Positions 1 through 11,092 of a stretch of DNA of 64,000 bases are shown here, piece after piece. Below the pieces are notes generated by a model. The model worked only from the letters and a program-made list of their open reading frames with translations. It was not told the origin of the DNA and made no database searches. Within the stretch, counting starts at the first letter, position 1. Each line of letters begins with the position of its first letter. This DNA is from Carposina sasakii (Eukaryota; Arthropoda; Insecta; Lepidoptera; Carposinidae), in the NCBI GenBank assembly GCA_014607495.2, contig CP053161.1:3233115-3297114 (forward strand), given 5' to 3'. The translations under genes were made by a program, and so were the position numbers.

Positions 1-75
1 TCCATACATTACAACTCAGAGGTACGTGCACGTCTACGCTTACGTGCACGCACACGCATCCGGTCTGCTCGAGCC
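1..75. repeat. CG-rich foldback element, right half (cut by window edge)
   Basis: Positions 14-75 match the right arm of the foldback element at 36801-37017, in the same orientation. Both run from an ACTCAGAGGTACGT stretch to a GCTCGAGCC end. The left half would lie outside the window. It is noncoding. The sequence is dominated by alternating purine-pyrimidine steps with many ACGT and GCAC units. Confidence 0.75.
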
Positions 76-239
76 TTTAAACCTTATTAGACTAATTTAG
101 AAAATGTTTTCATAAAGACATACCTACATATATTTCGCGATCTCTTTTTTAACAGACTCTAACATAATATACTGTGCGATCTCTTTTATGATTCTGCACC
201 TCTGGCTACCTCATTCAGAGTAACAGTGAGCCATTCTTA

Positions 240-397
240 TATAGGGTGTAACAAAAGGGGTATGTTAAGCGAAAAGCTATGTAAATAGCCCATTAAAGGA
301 ACCTATCCACAAAATTCAGACTCGAAATCACATGTTATTTTTCCAGATATTGTGGAGAATTCCTAAACAACTCAGGAATGTTCTGTTACACCCTGTA
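240..397. mobile_element. MITE-A copy, 158 bp
   Basis: The copy begins ATAGGGTGTAACAAAAGG and ends TGTTACACCCTGTA, so the ends are inverted repeats of about 13 bp. Related copies lie at 16667-17190 (hybrid), 34895-35152, 48575-48775 and 50581-51400 (interrupted). Shared internal words include TATGTTAAGCGAAAAGC and CAACTCAGGAATG. It has no coding capacity, which fits a non-autonomous DNA transposon. The superfamily is not determined. Confidence 0.75.
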
Positions 398-733
398 TAA
401 TATCTTACTTTAGACGCAGTTTTGTAATAACATCTTAAACTTGTACAAAAGAAAAACAAACAAACAAGCAACCCTCGATATGAATCAGGTTGTTAACACC
501 TGCACTAGATCGGTAGCAGGGGTGGTAAATAAGGCATTAACATCGAGTAGATTGCCGGTTACGAGTGTGGTTACACATTAGCGGGTTTATGACCGATTTT
601 TTATGGTTTTAACTTATATAACACGTGTGCTTTTGGTTAATTGTTTTTCATATTCATGCTTATAATCGACGTACGAGTAAGTAAAGGAAGAATGCTACTG
701 GTTTTTTAGCGATGTTTTAGTAAGTCATGTCTA
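398..733. other. AT-rich stretch, nothing recognised
   Basis: There is no ORF of note, no repeat shared with the rest of the window and no tRNA-like box between MITE-A and the next MITE. Confidence 0.4.
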
Positions 734-945
734 AGCATGATTGAAAACATTGAGAAACTAACATGTCTCCTACTTATAGCGGCGCCTAACAAGAAAACAG
801 TCTCACCAGCCCTAGTAGCAGGACCTGCGAAACGCGATATAATAAACCGATTTAACGACATTAGCCTGTCAAAATACGATAAATATAGCCGCCATGTTGA
901 AACTTGTATAGAGACTATACGATATCCACGATGCGTGGTCATGCT
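734..945. mobile_element. MITE with AGCATGA ends, 212 bp
   Basis: The element starts AGCATGATTG and ends GTGGTCATGCT. A shorter inverted relative lies at 19504-19646 and shares the words ATCCACGATGCGTG and CGTTTCGCA and the end sequences. The overlapping open frames on both strands are chance frames within the repeat. The target-site duplication is unclear, so the element class is not assigned. Confidence 0.6.
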
Positions 946-1621
946 GGACTGAAGAGGTTATAATTATTCCTCTGTTATTTTATTTTATTTGATTGCCTGA
1001 TAGACAAATTATATCTAATCCTATCTGTGATGTCTTTGCTGTAAGATTCAGTTGTCTGACCTTTATTTACTATTATTTAAAGACATCGGGTGTAACGATA
1101 TTTTAGACTTATTTAACTTATAGAAGCTTAACTCTGGGAGCTTGACTAAGCGCATCCAATGCTTTTCTGAATCTTCCGTTTGTTAGGAAATTATCGCTAT
1201 GTGCCTTAAAATTGTTGTAGTTATTATCTACGAGTATCAATGTCTTTTTTAATTTATGTTGTCTGAGAGAGGCCAATAAAAATTCACATACATTGTGTCT
1301 ACTGTCTCGAAAAGTCTCGAGTTAGAACGAAGCCGAAACGGAACGGTTGTAGACGCTCAGAACCAAGCAATAATTACTTTACGGTGACGTAATTAGATAT
1401 ATTTCAGCACGAGACAGATATTTGTTTTTATTCTGTCATAATCGTGACCGTTGCGTGCTAAAATATACCTTATCACTCAAGCGGCAAGTATACATATATT
1501 GCTTCGCACCGCGTTTCGTTAACGATTTGTTAGTGGTTGCGTTTTGGCTCAAAAAAATTTCAAGAATTACCCCCTGATCAAACAAACAACTGGCCCTAAG
1601 TCTGCTAACCAAATAACTCGG
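946..1621. other. Unassigned AT-rich DNA
   Basis: No coding, RNA or repeat signal was recognised in this stretch. Confidence 0.35.
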
Positions 1622-1696
1622 CTGTCATATCATACGTGATAATATGCTGTCACATCATACGTGATAATATTCTGTCACATCACACGTGATAATATA
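1622..1696. repeat. Tandem repeat, 3 x 25 bp
   Basis: Three adjacent 25 bp units begin at 1622, 1647 and 1672. Each starts CTGTCA and contains an ACGTGATAATAT core. The units differ at a few positions. The third carries CACACGTG and the first two carry ATACGTG. An E-box-like CACGTG occurs only in the third. Confidence 0.85.
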
Positions 1697-2164
1697 GCCA
1701 ATGTATAATTTGTATTATGGTCTATCCACACTATCTATCGCTATTCCACTCTGTTTGTTTCTCTGATAGATGGGTTGCTTGGTTCGCTCGACTCGCTCTG
1801 TTGTTGGTACTAGCGAATTTAGGTCAAAACCCAATTGGAATGGGTTTGGTTAATTAAATTTTAGCATAGAGAAAGAGCGGAATTAAGGGCTTATTGGTTT
1901 AGAAAGAGTTTGTGGTTTAAATGTATAATTATTCGCTTCGTTTCTACGATTGAATAAATTAATAAATAAATTCAATCAAATAATAAGATCTTGCTAAGCA
2001 AATCACGGATTATATACAACCTCTTCCGCCCAACATCCAACATAGCCCAACGGTCCAACAAGCCAAAGTGGCAGTGAGCATATCTCGAAGAACCGATAGT
2101 AGAAAAAAAGTATTTATTTCTTTAAAAAAACATGAAGCATTATTTTGTGTTTAGGTACTGCGAA
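1697..2164. other. Unassigned AT-rich DNA
   Basis: AT-rich spacer with no ORF and no repeat match that I can see. Confidence 0.35.
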
Positions 2165-2167
2165 TCT

Positions 2168-2208
2168 TACGATAGCGATACGGACTATCGAGAGGTTCGT
2201 GCTTGCCC
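2168..2208. mobile_element. Solo end of the GGTTCGTGCTT MITE
   Basis: This short piece (GATAGCGATACGGACTATCG followed by AGAGGTTCGTGCTTGCCC) matches the right third of the complete small MITE at 36233-36350. The other end is not found nearby, so this is a truncated copy. Confidence 0.55.
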
Positions 2209-2555
2209 AATTGTAGTATTATCTGTGTTTCGATTCAACTGCTACATTAATTTAAATCACTGTCTCGTTAATTTGGGTTCTACCAACAATTAGCTAAGTA
2301 TTGATAGCTACAGTCAACAGCACGTCAATAAGGCTCCAACTCCCTTAGCCTGAAGCCTGTATCACCCTCACAAATCACTTCCATTCAGTTTGTGTTAACA
2401 TTCGATTTCAATTGAAACTGAAAGGGCTTATTATTCGGCACACCCTTAATGGTAGAACAAAATGTAGGCAAAGATAATAATAATAATACGAGTATATATT
2501 GAATGTTTTGTTGTTTGATTTGCATTATTAGTAAAATTTAAATTCCGATATGCCA

Positions 2556-3206
2556 CCAGAATGTTCCACCAGTATATCTGAATGGTGTTCCCCTGGAAAG
2601 GGTGGATAAATTCAAGTATCTGGGGCATATCCTCACTGCTGGCCTCAAGGACGATGAGGACATAGAAAGAGAATGGAGGGCGCTGTCCGTAAGAGCCAAC
2701 ATGATAGCCCGCAGGTTTGCTAGGTATTCAAGTGATATAAAAGTCACGCTCTTTAGAGCTTATTGTACGTCGCTTTACACCTGCAGATTGTGGGCACGTT
2801 ACACACAGAAGAGCTACAGCCACCTCCGGGTTCTTTATAATAATGCGTTCCGGATTGTGATGGGGTTGCCCCAGTTCTGTAGCGCCTCGGGTATGTTCGC
2901 AGAGGCGCGCACCGCCTGTTTTCACGCTTCAATGCAAAAGCGTGGCGACTCACTGGTGCGCAAAGTACGGGCCAGCCCTAACACAGTCTTGGCGATGATT
3001 GCCGACAGACTGGATTGCCCCTATATGCGGCATTGCTGTAACAGGCATGTTCCAGTAGTGCCGTTTGTGAGGGGCTTTTGACCTTGTGCTTGAGTTTTAA
3101 TTTAAATTGTGTCTTACTAACATAGATCTTAAGTGGTGTTTTAGGTACTTACGAACAAATGAATTGTAATATTTCCGAAAATAAATTAAATTATTATTAT
3201 ATTATA
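2556..3206 (+). pseudogene. LINE reverse transcriptase, C-terminal fragment plus 3' tail
   Basis: An open frame runs from about 2556 to a stop at 3081. It encodes the region downstream of the RT catalytic centre of a non-LTR retrotransposon ORF2. Visible motifs are KFKYLGHIL near the start, then LFRAYCTSLYTCRLW and YNNAFRIVMGLPQFCSAS. This is the 'thumb and C-terminal' pattern of CR1-like LINEs. No ATG opens the frame and the endonuclease and catalytic YXDD parts are absent, so this is a 5'-truncated copy. After the stop lie about 125 bp of AT-rich 3' UTR ending in AATAAATTAAATTATTATTA, consistent with a LINE tail. The clade is only a guess. That it is a LINE fragment is well supported. Confidence 0.85.
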
Positions 3207-3266
3207 ACATAGCGAAGTTTTAATTTAAGGTTAAGAATCTATCTGCTCAGACTTTGGTAAAAGTTA

Positions 3267-3632
3267 TACAGGATGATTTTTGGTCCCGAAAACTACGGTA
3301 TCTCCTCATCATCACGATCATTTTTCTCCATGAAAGCATACCTGGGAACTGTCTGGTTCCCAAGATATTAGGGTCCAAAGTTGAGTAAATAGACTGCGTT
3401 TTTCTGCATAAATGCACATAGACGCGCGTAGCAAGATTTTTTCACGAGAAATAATTAATATCTGTCTACGAAAAAACTAGCATTAACACTGAATAAACGC
3501 CCGATCAAGTTTTTTTTTTTTTTTTTCAAAAAATTTTGATCATTTCCCAACATTTTTTTTGCATAAACTTACTTTATTTGATGTATAGAGTACGTGCCCT
3601 TCGTTAAGGGTGGCAACGAAAAACATCCTGTA
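3267..3632 (+). mobile_element. MITE-B copy 1, 366 bp
   Basis: The ends are TACAGGATGATTTTTGG and AACATCCTGTA, and the copy is noncoding. Five copies occur in the window: 3267-3632, 5859-6230 (inverted), 16831-17163 (hybrid end), 20882-21265 and 23402-23792 (inverted). They share internal words such as GAAAACTACGG, AAAGTTGAGTAAATAG and GCATAAACTTACTTTATTTG. The group is a non-autonomous DNA transposon family. A poly-T run interrupts the middle of this copy. Confidence 0.85.
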
Positions 3633-4113
3633 TTATTTATCACATAGGTAAGTGTACGTAAACACCGCTATGTTGTGTGTGGTTGCCAGAACTGCAAGAT
3701 GACGAAGGAGATCGAAGAAGTAATTTGTTGTAAATAATAAGACAGTTAGAAAAAATCGCAATACTACTAAAGCAATTCCAATAACACTTAGTATAATACC
3801 CTCACTTAAAATTCTATAAAAGTACATACGTCATATGATTTATAATACAATAATTCTTTCTCGAGTGACCGTCGTCGCGTCGGCTCGTGATTTATATGAA
3901 AACGGGAATAATTAAATTGTGAAGTCAGTCGGGCATGAATTTCGTAATCCCTTTCCCCGAGACCTTGACACAGTGTCCCGGGAAGGGAAAGGGATTCGGT
4001 TTTAGTGGTAAAAGGGGCTGAAGTAGGCCTAAAGATATTAGCGCTAGTGTGTATTTTTAAACTCTTTTTATCTATTCAAACAAATTAAATTCAAATTCGA
4101 TTTTTGTTAAGTC
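3633..4113. other. Spacer with a CCCTTTCC / GGAAAGGG hairpin
   Basis: At about 3948-3993 the words AATCCCTTTCC and GGAAAGGGATT face each other around a GAGACC-containing loop, giving an 11 bp stem. Such a hairpin could be the end of a repeat, but no second copy is visible here. The rest is unassigned. Confidence 0.45.
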
Positions 4114-4220
4114 ATGATCATCTTCCTGTAGCAGTAGCCTTGTGGCGTGCCCTGGGGGAGGCCTACGTCCAGTAGTGGACTGCAATAGGCTGAAGAAGAA
4201 GAAGAATGATCATCTTCCTG
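4114..4220 (+). mobile_element. 77 bp LINE/SINE 3' end with 15 bp target-site duplication
   Basis: ATGATCATCTTCCTG occurs at 4114-4128 and again at 4206-4220, flanking a 77 bp insert. The insert carries the recurrent 3' tail (GTGGCGTGCCCTGGGGGAGG, CGTCCAG, AATAGGCTGAAGAAG) and ends in a GAA triplet run. A direct duplication of 15 bp plus a simple-repeat tail is the signature of target-primed reverse transcription of a heavily 5'-truncated element. Further copies of this family ('RTE-like tail') lie at 5431-5542, 22330-22455, 27475-27643, 29391-29612, 53020-53280 and 54025-54262. Assigning it to RTE-type LINEs is inference. Confidence 0.85.
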
Positions 4221-5414
4221 CCCTTATCCTATTATTTATGGTGTCGACGCAATATGGTTTCTTTAGAAACTCATATCGCCAAAGATTTGGCGTTTGTTTC
4301 ACCTTTTTCTAAGATTACCTTGCCTTCTAAGGTTTCAGGAGTATAGCGTTGCGGTGCTAAGCATAAAGTTTTCCGATATTTATGAACACTTTTCAGCGAA
4401 AAAAACAGTGCCATAAAATAAGTAGTTGTCCCTCGCAGGCGTCAGGTTTTACGATATTTACTAAAAACCCATTTCACCGCAAAAAAATAGTGCCAAACAA
4501 ATATTTGTCCCTCGCAGGAATCGAATTGGCATTTCAGTTTCGTTTAACTGTTAAGAGGCGATCAATCAGCGTGACTGATGACCATCCATCACCGCACGTG
4601 CTTCCTCTTTCTAATGCTTTAAACGAGGTTGGATAAGGGAATACTAATATAGGACTCCAGTAGAATGTACCTTTCGTATTCGATTTGCAGGTTTGTAATT
4701 ATGGTAGCATGCATATTTATTATTTCAATTATTTACCTATACATAAATTTAAATATTCAGCTTTTTTTTAATTTGCAGTAAGACATGATTTCATATGGCG
4801 AAAAAAAAACACAAAATACAAAATAGACATATAAAGAGATATCAACAAAGGGTCGTTATAACGTCTGCTCATCCAACCCTACGGCCGCCCTACAAACCCA
4901 GTTCCCAGCATCAGATACCGAACATCCTGCCACTCTTCGCATTACGACCGCGTATATGAAGGAAGAACAATCAGCAGGTACTGTTTAAAGTGCTGCATTC
5001 AGAACCAATCACTGGTCTTCAATTGCCACTATAGATTATTTATCGTTTATAGATAGTGATACTATTATATTAGGCTACTTTACACAATCGTATGGAGCGG
5101 CCAAACTTAATGCTTCTACATTTCGCGTAGGCGTCTCCATCATATTGTGCAGATTTTTCTTGCCTGTTTTGGTTCTTGTTCATTGGTAATTAATAAAGAA
5201 ATTGACTTTTAAAACGTTTAGTCAGTGAGTAAATCGATGTATCGACATAACACTGTCTATATCAGCCGATTTATATAGTATATAAGTAATTTCCAATCTT
5301 CACTCAATCTATATCGCACTGCGATCGTCAATATAGCCTGCGAATAGCAGTATCATGCTGGCAAATGCCCTGCCGCCCATCACTCGCAGAATGGCGACAT
5401 TCTACAAGGTGTAA
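4221..5414. other. Unassigned DNA with a diverged direct repeat
   Basis: Around 4390-4520 two segments about 81 bp apart share AGTGCCA and GTCCCTCGCAGG, suggesting an old direct duplication. An 84-codon open frame over them has no recognisable features and is not called. The rest shows nothing. Confidence 0.4.
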
Positions 5415-5558
5415 TACGAGTAAATGGTCTTCAGCCTATTGCAGCCCACAGCTGGACGTAGGCCTCTCCCCAGGGCACGCCACAAGGCTACTGCCATAGG
5501 GAGGGTCTTTGCCTATAGTCACCACGCTGGGCATGCGGGTTGTACGAGTAAATGGTCT
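5415..5558 (-). mobile_element. RTE-like tail, 112 bp, with 16 bp target-site duplication
   Basis: The 16 bp TACGAGTAAATGGTCT occurs at 5415-5430 and 5543-5558. The insert between them is in reverse orientation: CTTCAGCCTATTGCAG, then CTGGACGTAGGCCTC and CACCACGCTGGGC. It lacks the upstream part of the family and is therefore 5'-truncated. Confidence 0.85.
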
Positions 5559-5858
5559 GTGGCTAAAATAGTCCACTACCTAAATATATGAATAAAGGCT
5601 GCTGGGCCGTCTCCTCGTAGTAATTCCTCCATGACAACGCCCCATTTAATTCTCAGTAAAACTAAGTCGTAAACACAACTACAGCTCCAGTATAACCGCG
5701 GGTTTACCATCATTTAGTTTTACGCTCATTCCACTGTTACATCGTAACGGGATTATTTTAATTATTATGTACTAAGTTAGTTTTACTAGTAGCGGTACTA
5801 ACATAGTTTTTGAGTGCGGTAACAAAGCAGATTTGCGAAAAGTTAGGGCTCACACTAA

Positions 5859-6230
5859 ACAGAGTGTTTTTTCGTTGCCACCTTTAACGAAGGGTACGTA
5901 CTCTGTACATCAAATAAAGTAAGTTTATGCCAAAAAAAATGCTGGGAAACGATGTAAATAAAAAATAAAAAATTCCTTGTTCGGCCGAAATTTATAGGGT
6001 TCAGTGTTTATGCTTGTTTTTTCATAGACAGATTATTTCTCATGAAAAAATCTTGCTACACGTGTCAATGTATATTTATGCAGAAAAACGCAGTCTATTT
6101 ATTCAACTTTGGACCCTAATATTTTGTAAACCAGACACTTCCCAGGTATGCTTCCATGGAGAAAAATGATCGTGATGATGAGGAGATTCCGTAGTTTTCG
6201 GGAACGTTGACGACCAAAAATTACCCTGTA
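5859..6230 (-). mobile_element. MITE-B copy 2 (inverted)
   Basis: This is the reverse complement of MITE-B. It starts ACAGAGTGTTTTTTCG, contains AAATAAAGTAAGTTTATGCC and CGTAGTTTTCGGGAACG, and ends TTACCCTGTA. Its first TIR has drifted (AGAGTG for AGGATG). It is noncoding. Confidence 0.8.
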
Positions 6231-7088
6231 TATACGGTTTTAAGATAAGTATATATGTACCATAGAGGAACCAAAAAGTAAGTGGTTCTAACCAGGCTTC
6301 TAACAAAAATATATTTACCAAAGGCTTCTTATATTCTCCTTTTTTCTTTTACCTGAAACAAACAATTTCAATAATACATTAGAAATTAGTTACAAGAATT
6401 AAGTCTTCAGTAAATAATAGGGTTATGTACGTACAATAATAAAAATTACTATAGATTTAAGGGGTTTTTGGAGAAGCAATACACAAGAAAAGTATGACGA
6501 ATGTGCTCTAAAAATGAAGTTACAACGTAAAAGAACATCTAACTTAATTTTGTTTTCCGCGCGACAGTATAAAAATCCCCAGCCATCACAATCCTAAGCA
6601 ATCCTAAAAAATTCCCCCAATCCTCTAATCCCAGGCCAAGTTTCTTTTTTACTCGTCTTCGATACCAATTAACATAATTCCCTTTCCCTAAGGGACCCTC
6701 GAAAGCAACAGTTACGTCAAACTCTCTAACCTCTCCGCTAACACTGTTTAGCATAATTCGGTTTGTCCGACGAATTTTGAAGGTATCAGGACAAAATTGA
6801 ATTTACTGTACACGCTTTTTTTAGGGGATCTGAGGATATGGGCCGCGTGGTGTATACCCAGCTCATTTTAAAATAGATAGTGGTTTGTGTAGACTAGAGC
6901 GCGACGCGTCATTGCATGTACATTAAGTAAAGGTAAAACTGAAATTGAGCCGAGCGAACTATACTTTTTAACTAGCTTTTAAGTCCCATTTGAAACAAGA
7001 TGACGCATATATACTATACGCACATATATATAATTCGATTGCAAAAGATGTGGGACCATATTAAGTCATAATACTTAATATTAATAAT
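6231..7088. other. Unassigned AT-rich DNA
   Basis: Small open frames occur on both strands, but none resembles a known protein or is flanked by element ends. No repeat match was seen. Confidence 0.35.
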
Positions 7089-7175
7089 AATGCTGGCACG
7101 GTTTGCAGTGGTCGTGGGTTCGATTCCCACTCGGGTGAAGAATTTTTCCATTTTCTTTATTAATAATTTCATAAT
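7089..7175 (+). repeat. tRNA-like SINE 'K', 5'-truncated
   Basis: The 3' half of the tRNA-like head is present (GGTCGTGGGTTCGATTCCCA, a B-box), followed by the family tail ATTTTTCCATTTTCTTTATTAATAAT. The upstream leader and A-box are missing. Fuller copies are at 14073-14398 and 62579-62890. Confidence 0.75.
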
Positions 7176-7857
7176 ACTTTGGCAGTTTTTTTTATTAACA
7201 ACTGTATTTATAACTCCTGTATCTATTCAACTGTGCAGTATGCCAGTGATGTGCTTATGAGTCGAGCATCGATATCGACGGTCGACGGTACTTGTCGGCC
7301 ATTGTTGTCAATTGAAACGTACTCGGGTAGCGTGCAGGCCCGTGCTCGTCATTCAGTTCGTTATATTGGTACTGTATTGGGTATTTTCTAGCTGCTTTAC
7401 GACTAGGTTGGCGCAGTTACAAGTTGGAGAGGGAATTTCTATGTTACGGTCTCTAAAATCGTAATGTACAGTACAACGGACGGGTACCAACGATGTACAT
7501 AACGATTTGGCAAATAACGTTAATTCGAGTAAAGTAAATTAAAGTTTTACCAGACTAATTTAATATCTAATGTCACAGTTACGTAGATCAGATTATTTAA
7601 TGACAAGCTATGGACTTTTTGGGAGAAATGCTAGTATTACAATTTTTTGTACACAAAACACTATGTACAGTAAATACGGAGTATTTGTACAGTAAATGCA
7701 TGCAAAGGCGTGCTTATTTCTGCAAGAGATTTTTAGCAGTATACCATTTAAAAAAGGAGACAAATAAATTAAATAATTAATACGTGTACAAACATAAGTG
7801 AAACTAAATTTAATAATAAAATCTTTTATTGAATCTAAATCTGTAAATCATTTATTA
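7176..7857. other. Unassigned AT-rich DNA
   Basis: A 70-codon open frame (7179-7391) shows no recognisable domain. No repeat shared with the window was found. Confidence 0.35.
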
Positions 7858-8050
7858 CTGGCGACCCGCCCCGGCTTCGCACGGGTGCAATGCTGATAAA
7901 ATACATAATAAACCTTCCTCTTGAAGTAGTTGAATAAAGTTGAAATGATGAAGTTGAATATAAAACCTATCTATTTAAAAACCGCATCAAAATCCGTTGC
8001 GTAGTTTAACAGGCATAATCAATCATACATAACTACCTATATAGAATAGA
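7858..8050 (+). repeat. Interspersed repeat, CGCATCAAAATCCGTTGCG type
   Basis: The repeat starts with a CGACCCGCCCCGGCTTCGCACGG-like segment and contains CTTCCTCTTGAA and ACCGCATCAAAATCCGTTGCG. Relatives lie at 18955-19165 and 61729-61905. It resembles abundant lepidopteran repeats, but the class (Helitron-like or LINE-derived) cannot be settled here. Confidence 0.6.
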
Positions 8051-8994
8051 CACTCGTTCTCGAGCCAGGACTGAATGAATTAGGGCTGATTGAAGTGATT
8101 TGCAATCCCTTTTTACACACTATGTAGAAACACTTGCCTTGTCTAGTTATTACTTAGCTCTGTGGATTTGACGTTTAAAAGTGAGACATGTCGCTCTCAC
8201 CAAATTCATTATACGGGTGATGATGTACCTAATTAGCCACATACTGCAACTACATGCACACATTACGCAGGTTAGAACAGAGCCTTACCATGTCAACTGA
8301 ACATAATGAGGCCTCGTCGGGATTCAAATGGGCTTTGTTGCGGTGCTTTTGAGAGGCTCAGAGCGAGGTAACCTTAGGTTGAGGCTGTATAGGACAATTA
8401 AGGTATATTATATGACGTTGGACAAGCATTTTGCTATGTAAATTAAAATGATATCTCTAGGGTTTTTATAATAAAACTAGTGACATTAGCTAACAATAGC
8501 AATGTCCAGGGTTAAACAAAAGTTTATTTGGCCTATGTTGTACTTTAGTATTTCCAGTAGAAGCCACTTGTATTTTTTACTATATTTTATTATATATTTT
8601 AGTAGTTCTTACTTCTTTGACAACACCTTAATAAATCTTATCTTAAATCTTGCGGTCTTCAAGTCGAGAGTGAACCGGATTCTTTTAGGCAAGCGCGCTC
8701 CATCTTATACTGCAACGGTGCTTACTATCAGGCGCGTTGTGGTCAAGCGTAAGCCTATTTCATATTTTTAAAAAAAATAGAAAAAGCCGTCACAGATCAC
8801 GGTTTACTTAAATCTAGATTTACGAATTTGTTGCAAGAAGTTCTTATCTTACTTAAAGTTTAATTAATTAATGGAAGTTTGGTAGTTTTTCTTACTTTCT
8901 TATCCAAGGCATAGATAAAACAAATCCAGTACCACAAAGAAAAGCACATTACATATACCTATACATATTATATATGTATTATACATATTACATA
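8051..8994. other. Unassigned AT-rich DNA
   Basis: An 89-codon hydrophobic frame at 8502-8771 is AT-driven, lacks conserved motifs and is not called. Nothing else was seen. Confidence 0.35.
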
Positions 8995-9178
8995 GTCTGT
9001 AGAGGGACAATGAGGTCTTGGTGTTTTGTAGGCGATGGGCTGACCACCTGTCACTACTAACCGAACTTGTACATCTCAACTATACCCTCAAAATTGGTCA
9101 GAAGTGGTTCTATCGGCCCTTGGTGCTCTTTCTACCCCGTAAGGGACAAAGGCGTGGTTATATGTATGTACCTATGTA
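8995..9178 (+). repeat. Interspersed repeat 'E', truncated copy
   Basis: Shared words are GGTCTTGGTGTTTTGTAGG, CGATGGGCTGACCACCTGTC and TACCCCGTAAGGGA, and the tail approaches TATGTATG. Fuller copies are at 15472-15728 (inverted) and 20268-20530. A 5' truncation plus a simple-repeat end suggests a retroposed element. Confidence 0.75.
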
Positions 9179-10065
9179 TTATTTCGATCACATTGTATCT
9201 CATAATAATCAGATACATTCAATCAATTCCTAAGAGAGCTTTACTATCTACTAAACCAACTTGTTACGCATAAACAAAGTAAACAGATAGGCAACTTTGT
9301 TTCCAACTCGATCGACTGCTCCGCTACATTGTTTCAGCGGATAAACTATTCAATACTGTGCATTACTTTGACGAACATGTACAGTGTACACGGTATACAG
9401 ATAATCTACATAGCTGTGCCACAGAGTAACAAAGTGGTTTAGAACTTTAGAACTTTTACAGCGAGGGAAAATATGAAATATGCTTAAATTAAGTTGTGCG
9501 CCAAATAGTTAATCAGGCTTTCGTTATGGTAATAGTTAACATCTTTTTAAAAATTCTTTATTTTACTTTAACCTTTGCGCTTTAACAGCAAAACATGATA
9601 CTTATCTAGCAAAAAACCATCGTGCAACAAGATTCATGTTCATTCTGTATTCCTTGCGGACCTAATAATACCTAAACCATTTATATTTACAACACTAAAA
9701 ATTACTTAAGTTAACATCTTCATAAGTAGTTTTATTTAACTAACCTTACTTTATTGTTTGTCTGTAGATTAATTTGTTATTCAAGTCCCAAATCACGTCA
9801 GAAGTTAGAGGTCAAGGAGGAAATTGCACATAAAACTTGACCTATCTCTCTAAAAAACCTTGAAAATTGTACTTGGCAAGTGCCTAGGGCAGTACAACGC
9901 TATAAATGTAACTCGATTCTCTTTCAACGTCTAGGTACTCCATCGTGAAAAATATTAATAAATGATTTTGATATATTCGTAAAAAAAATATATATCAGAA
10001 TGAATATTTAAATATAAAATCATGTTCGAAGTTTAAAAATTACCTACTCGAATACATCAGAGCTA
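9179..10065. other. Unassigned AT-rich DNA
   Basis: No repeat, RNA or coding signal was recognised. Confidence 0.35.
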
Positions 10066-10242
10066 GTTGACTTTAACAAAGCGTTCGATACATTGAAACA
10101 TCAGTATATATGGGAAGCTTTAAAAAGACAAGGGGTACAAGCAAAATACATAAGAATAATTAGAAACGTTTACTCAATGAGCACAGCACAAGTTAAACTA
10201 GAATCTACGGGTACCAAATTTCAAGATACCAGAGTAATCAAT
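10066..10242 (+). pseudogene. Non-LTR reverse-transcriptase fragment (motif A region)
   Basis: The frame reads VDFNKAFDTLKHQYIWEALK and continues RQGVQAKYIRIIRNVYSMST and KVKLES-like sequence. It matches the RT block around motif A (hydrophobic-D-F-x-KAFD) of non-LTR retrotransposons. A stop lies just upstream and homology fades after about 10235, well before the RQGD and FADD blocks. Only about 55 residues survive. There is no start codon and no partner ORF, so this is a dead internal fragment. It borders the foldback element at 10428. Confidence 0.8.
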
Positions 10243-10427
10243 TATTTGCAGCAGTATGGAGATGATTTTCGCCTCTGATTGGCACCCATGGCGAAAATTA
10301 CATTCGCGGATGTGATCATTGTTCTCAGACGGTAACTAAAGATGTTGCAGCAACTATGACCGGCGAGGTGATATCAAAGCCGGCTTGACATTACAGTGGA
10401 ATAGACCAGATTTAAGTGCTTAAATCA

Positions 10428-11092
10428 AAAATTTAGGTAAAAAAACCTTTTTAAAAACAAGCTTTTATTTAAATGCGCTAAAAAGAAAAAAGAATGAACT
10501 TTTACACTAAAACTTTTACTGTTAGGCATTGAAAGATAACGTCATTTCAAATTTAACGACATTTGACATTTATATGTTATAAAAGCTTGTCGCAACATTT
10601 AAGTACATCGTATTTAAAAGTCTGTTCTCAATAGTTTTAAATTTTTAATAAGTCAAGGTGAGGCCGTGCCGAGGACTGAGTGGCATAGATGTCGAACATT
10701 ACCACCTCGGGGCACCGGGGCGAACCCTGATATTACTAACTCTTAAAAATGCTTCTACACGACAGCTCGTGTGTAAGGTGTCGACCAAGGATAGTAACAG
10801 AATGGTATCTTCGATATGCGTGGGAAAAGAAATAGAGGAAGAAACAAACACAAAAGATGCTGACCTTAAAAATAGTTGGTCCGATTTGGAAGCAAGAAGA
10901 ACGTGGAAATCTTTAGAGTACCTTAAATGTCGCGACAAGCTGTTTCATAACATATAACATTGCCGATCAAATGTGTTAAATAAATGACGTTATAAATTAA
11001 CAGTAAAAGTTTTAGTGTAAAAGTTTATTTTTAGTTTAGCGCATTTAAATTGTAAAAGCTTGTTTTTAAAAAGGTTTTTTTACCTAAATTTT
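10428..11092. mobile_element. 665 bp foldback element with ~120 bp arms
   Basis: The arm at 10428-10549 (TTTAGGTAAAAAAACC, then AAACAAGCTTTTA, then ACACTAAAACTTTTACTGTTA) pairs with 10982-11092, which carries the reverse complements in order. The arms have scattered mismatches and indels. The unique centre (about 10560-10975) is less AT-rich. It carries 99- and 79-codon open frames on opposite strands, neither of which matches anything I know. It is most likely a non-autonomous DNA transposon that may carry captured DNA. No clear target-site duplication was found. Confidence 0.75.

Noticed and set aside
10658..10957. 99-codon frame as a real gene
   Set aside because: It lies in the centre of a foldback element with no recognisable domain. 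Kept only as a finding about possible captured DNA.
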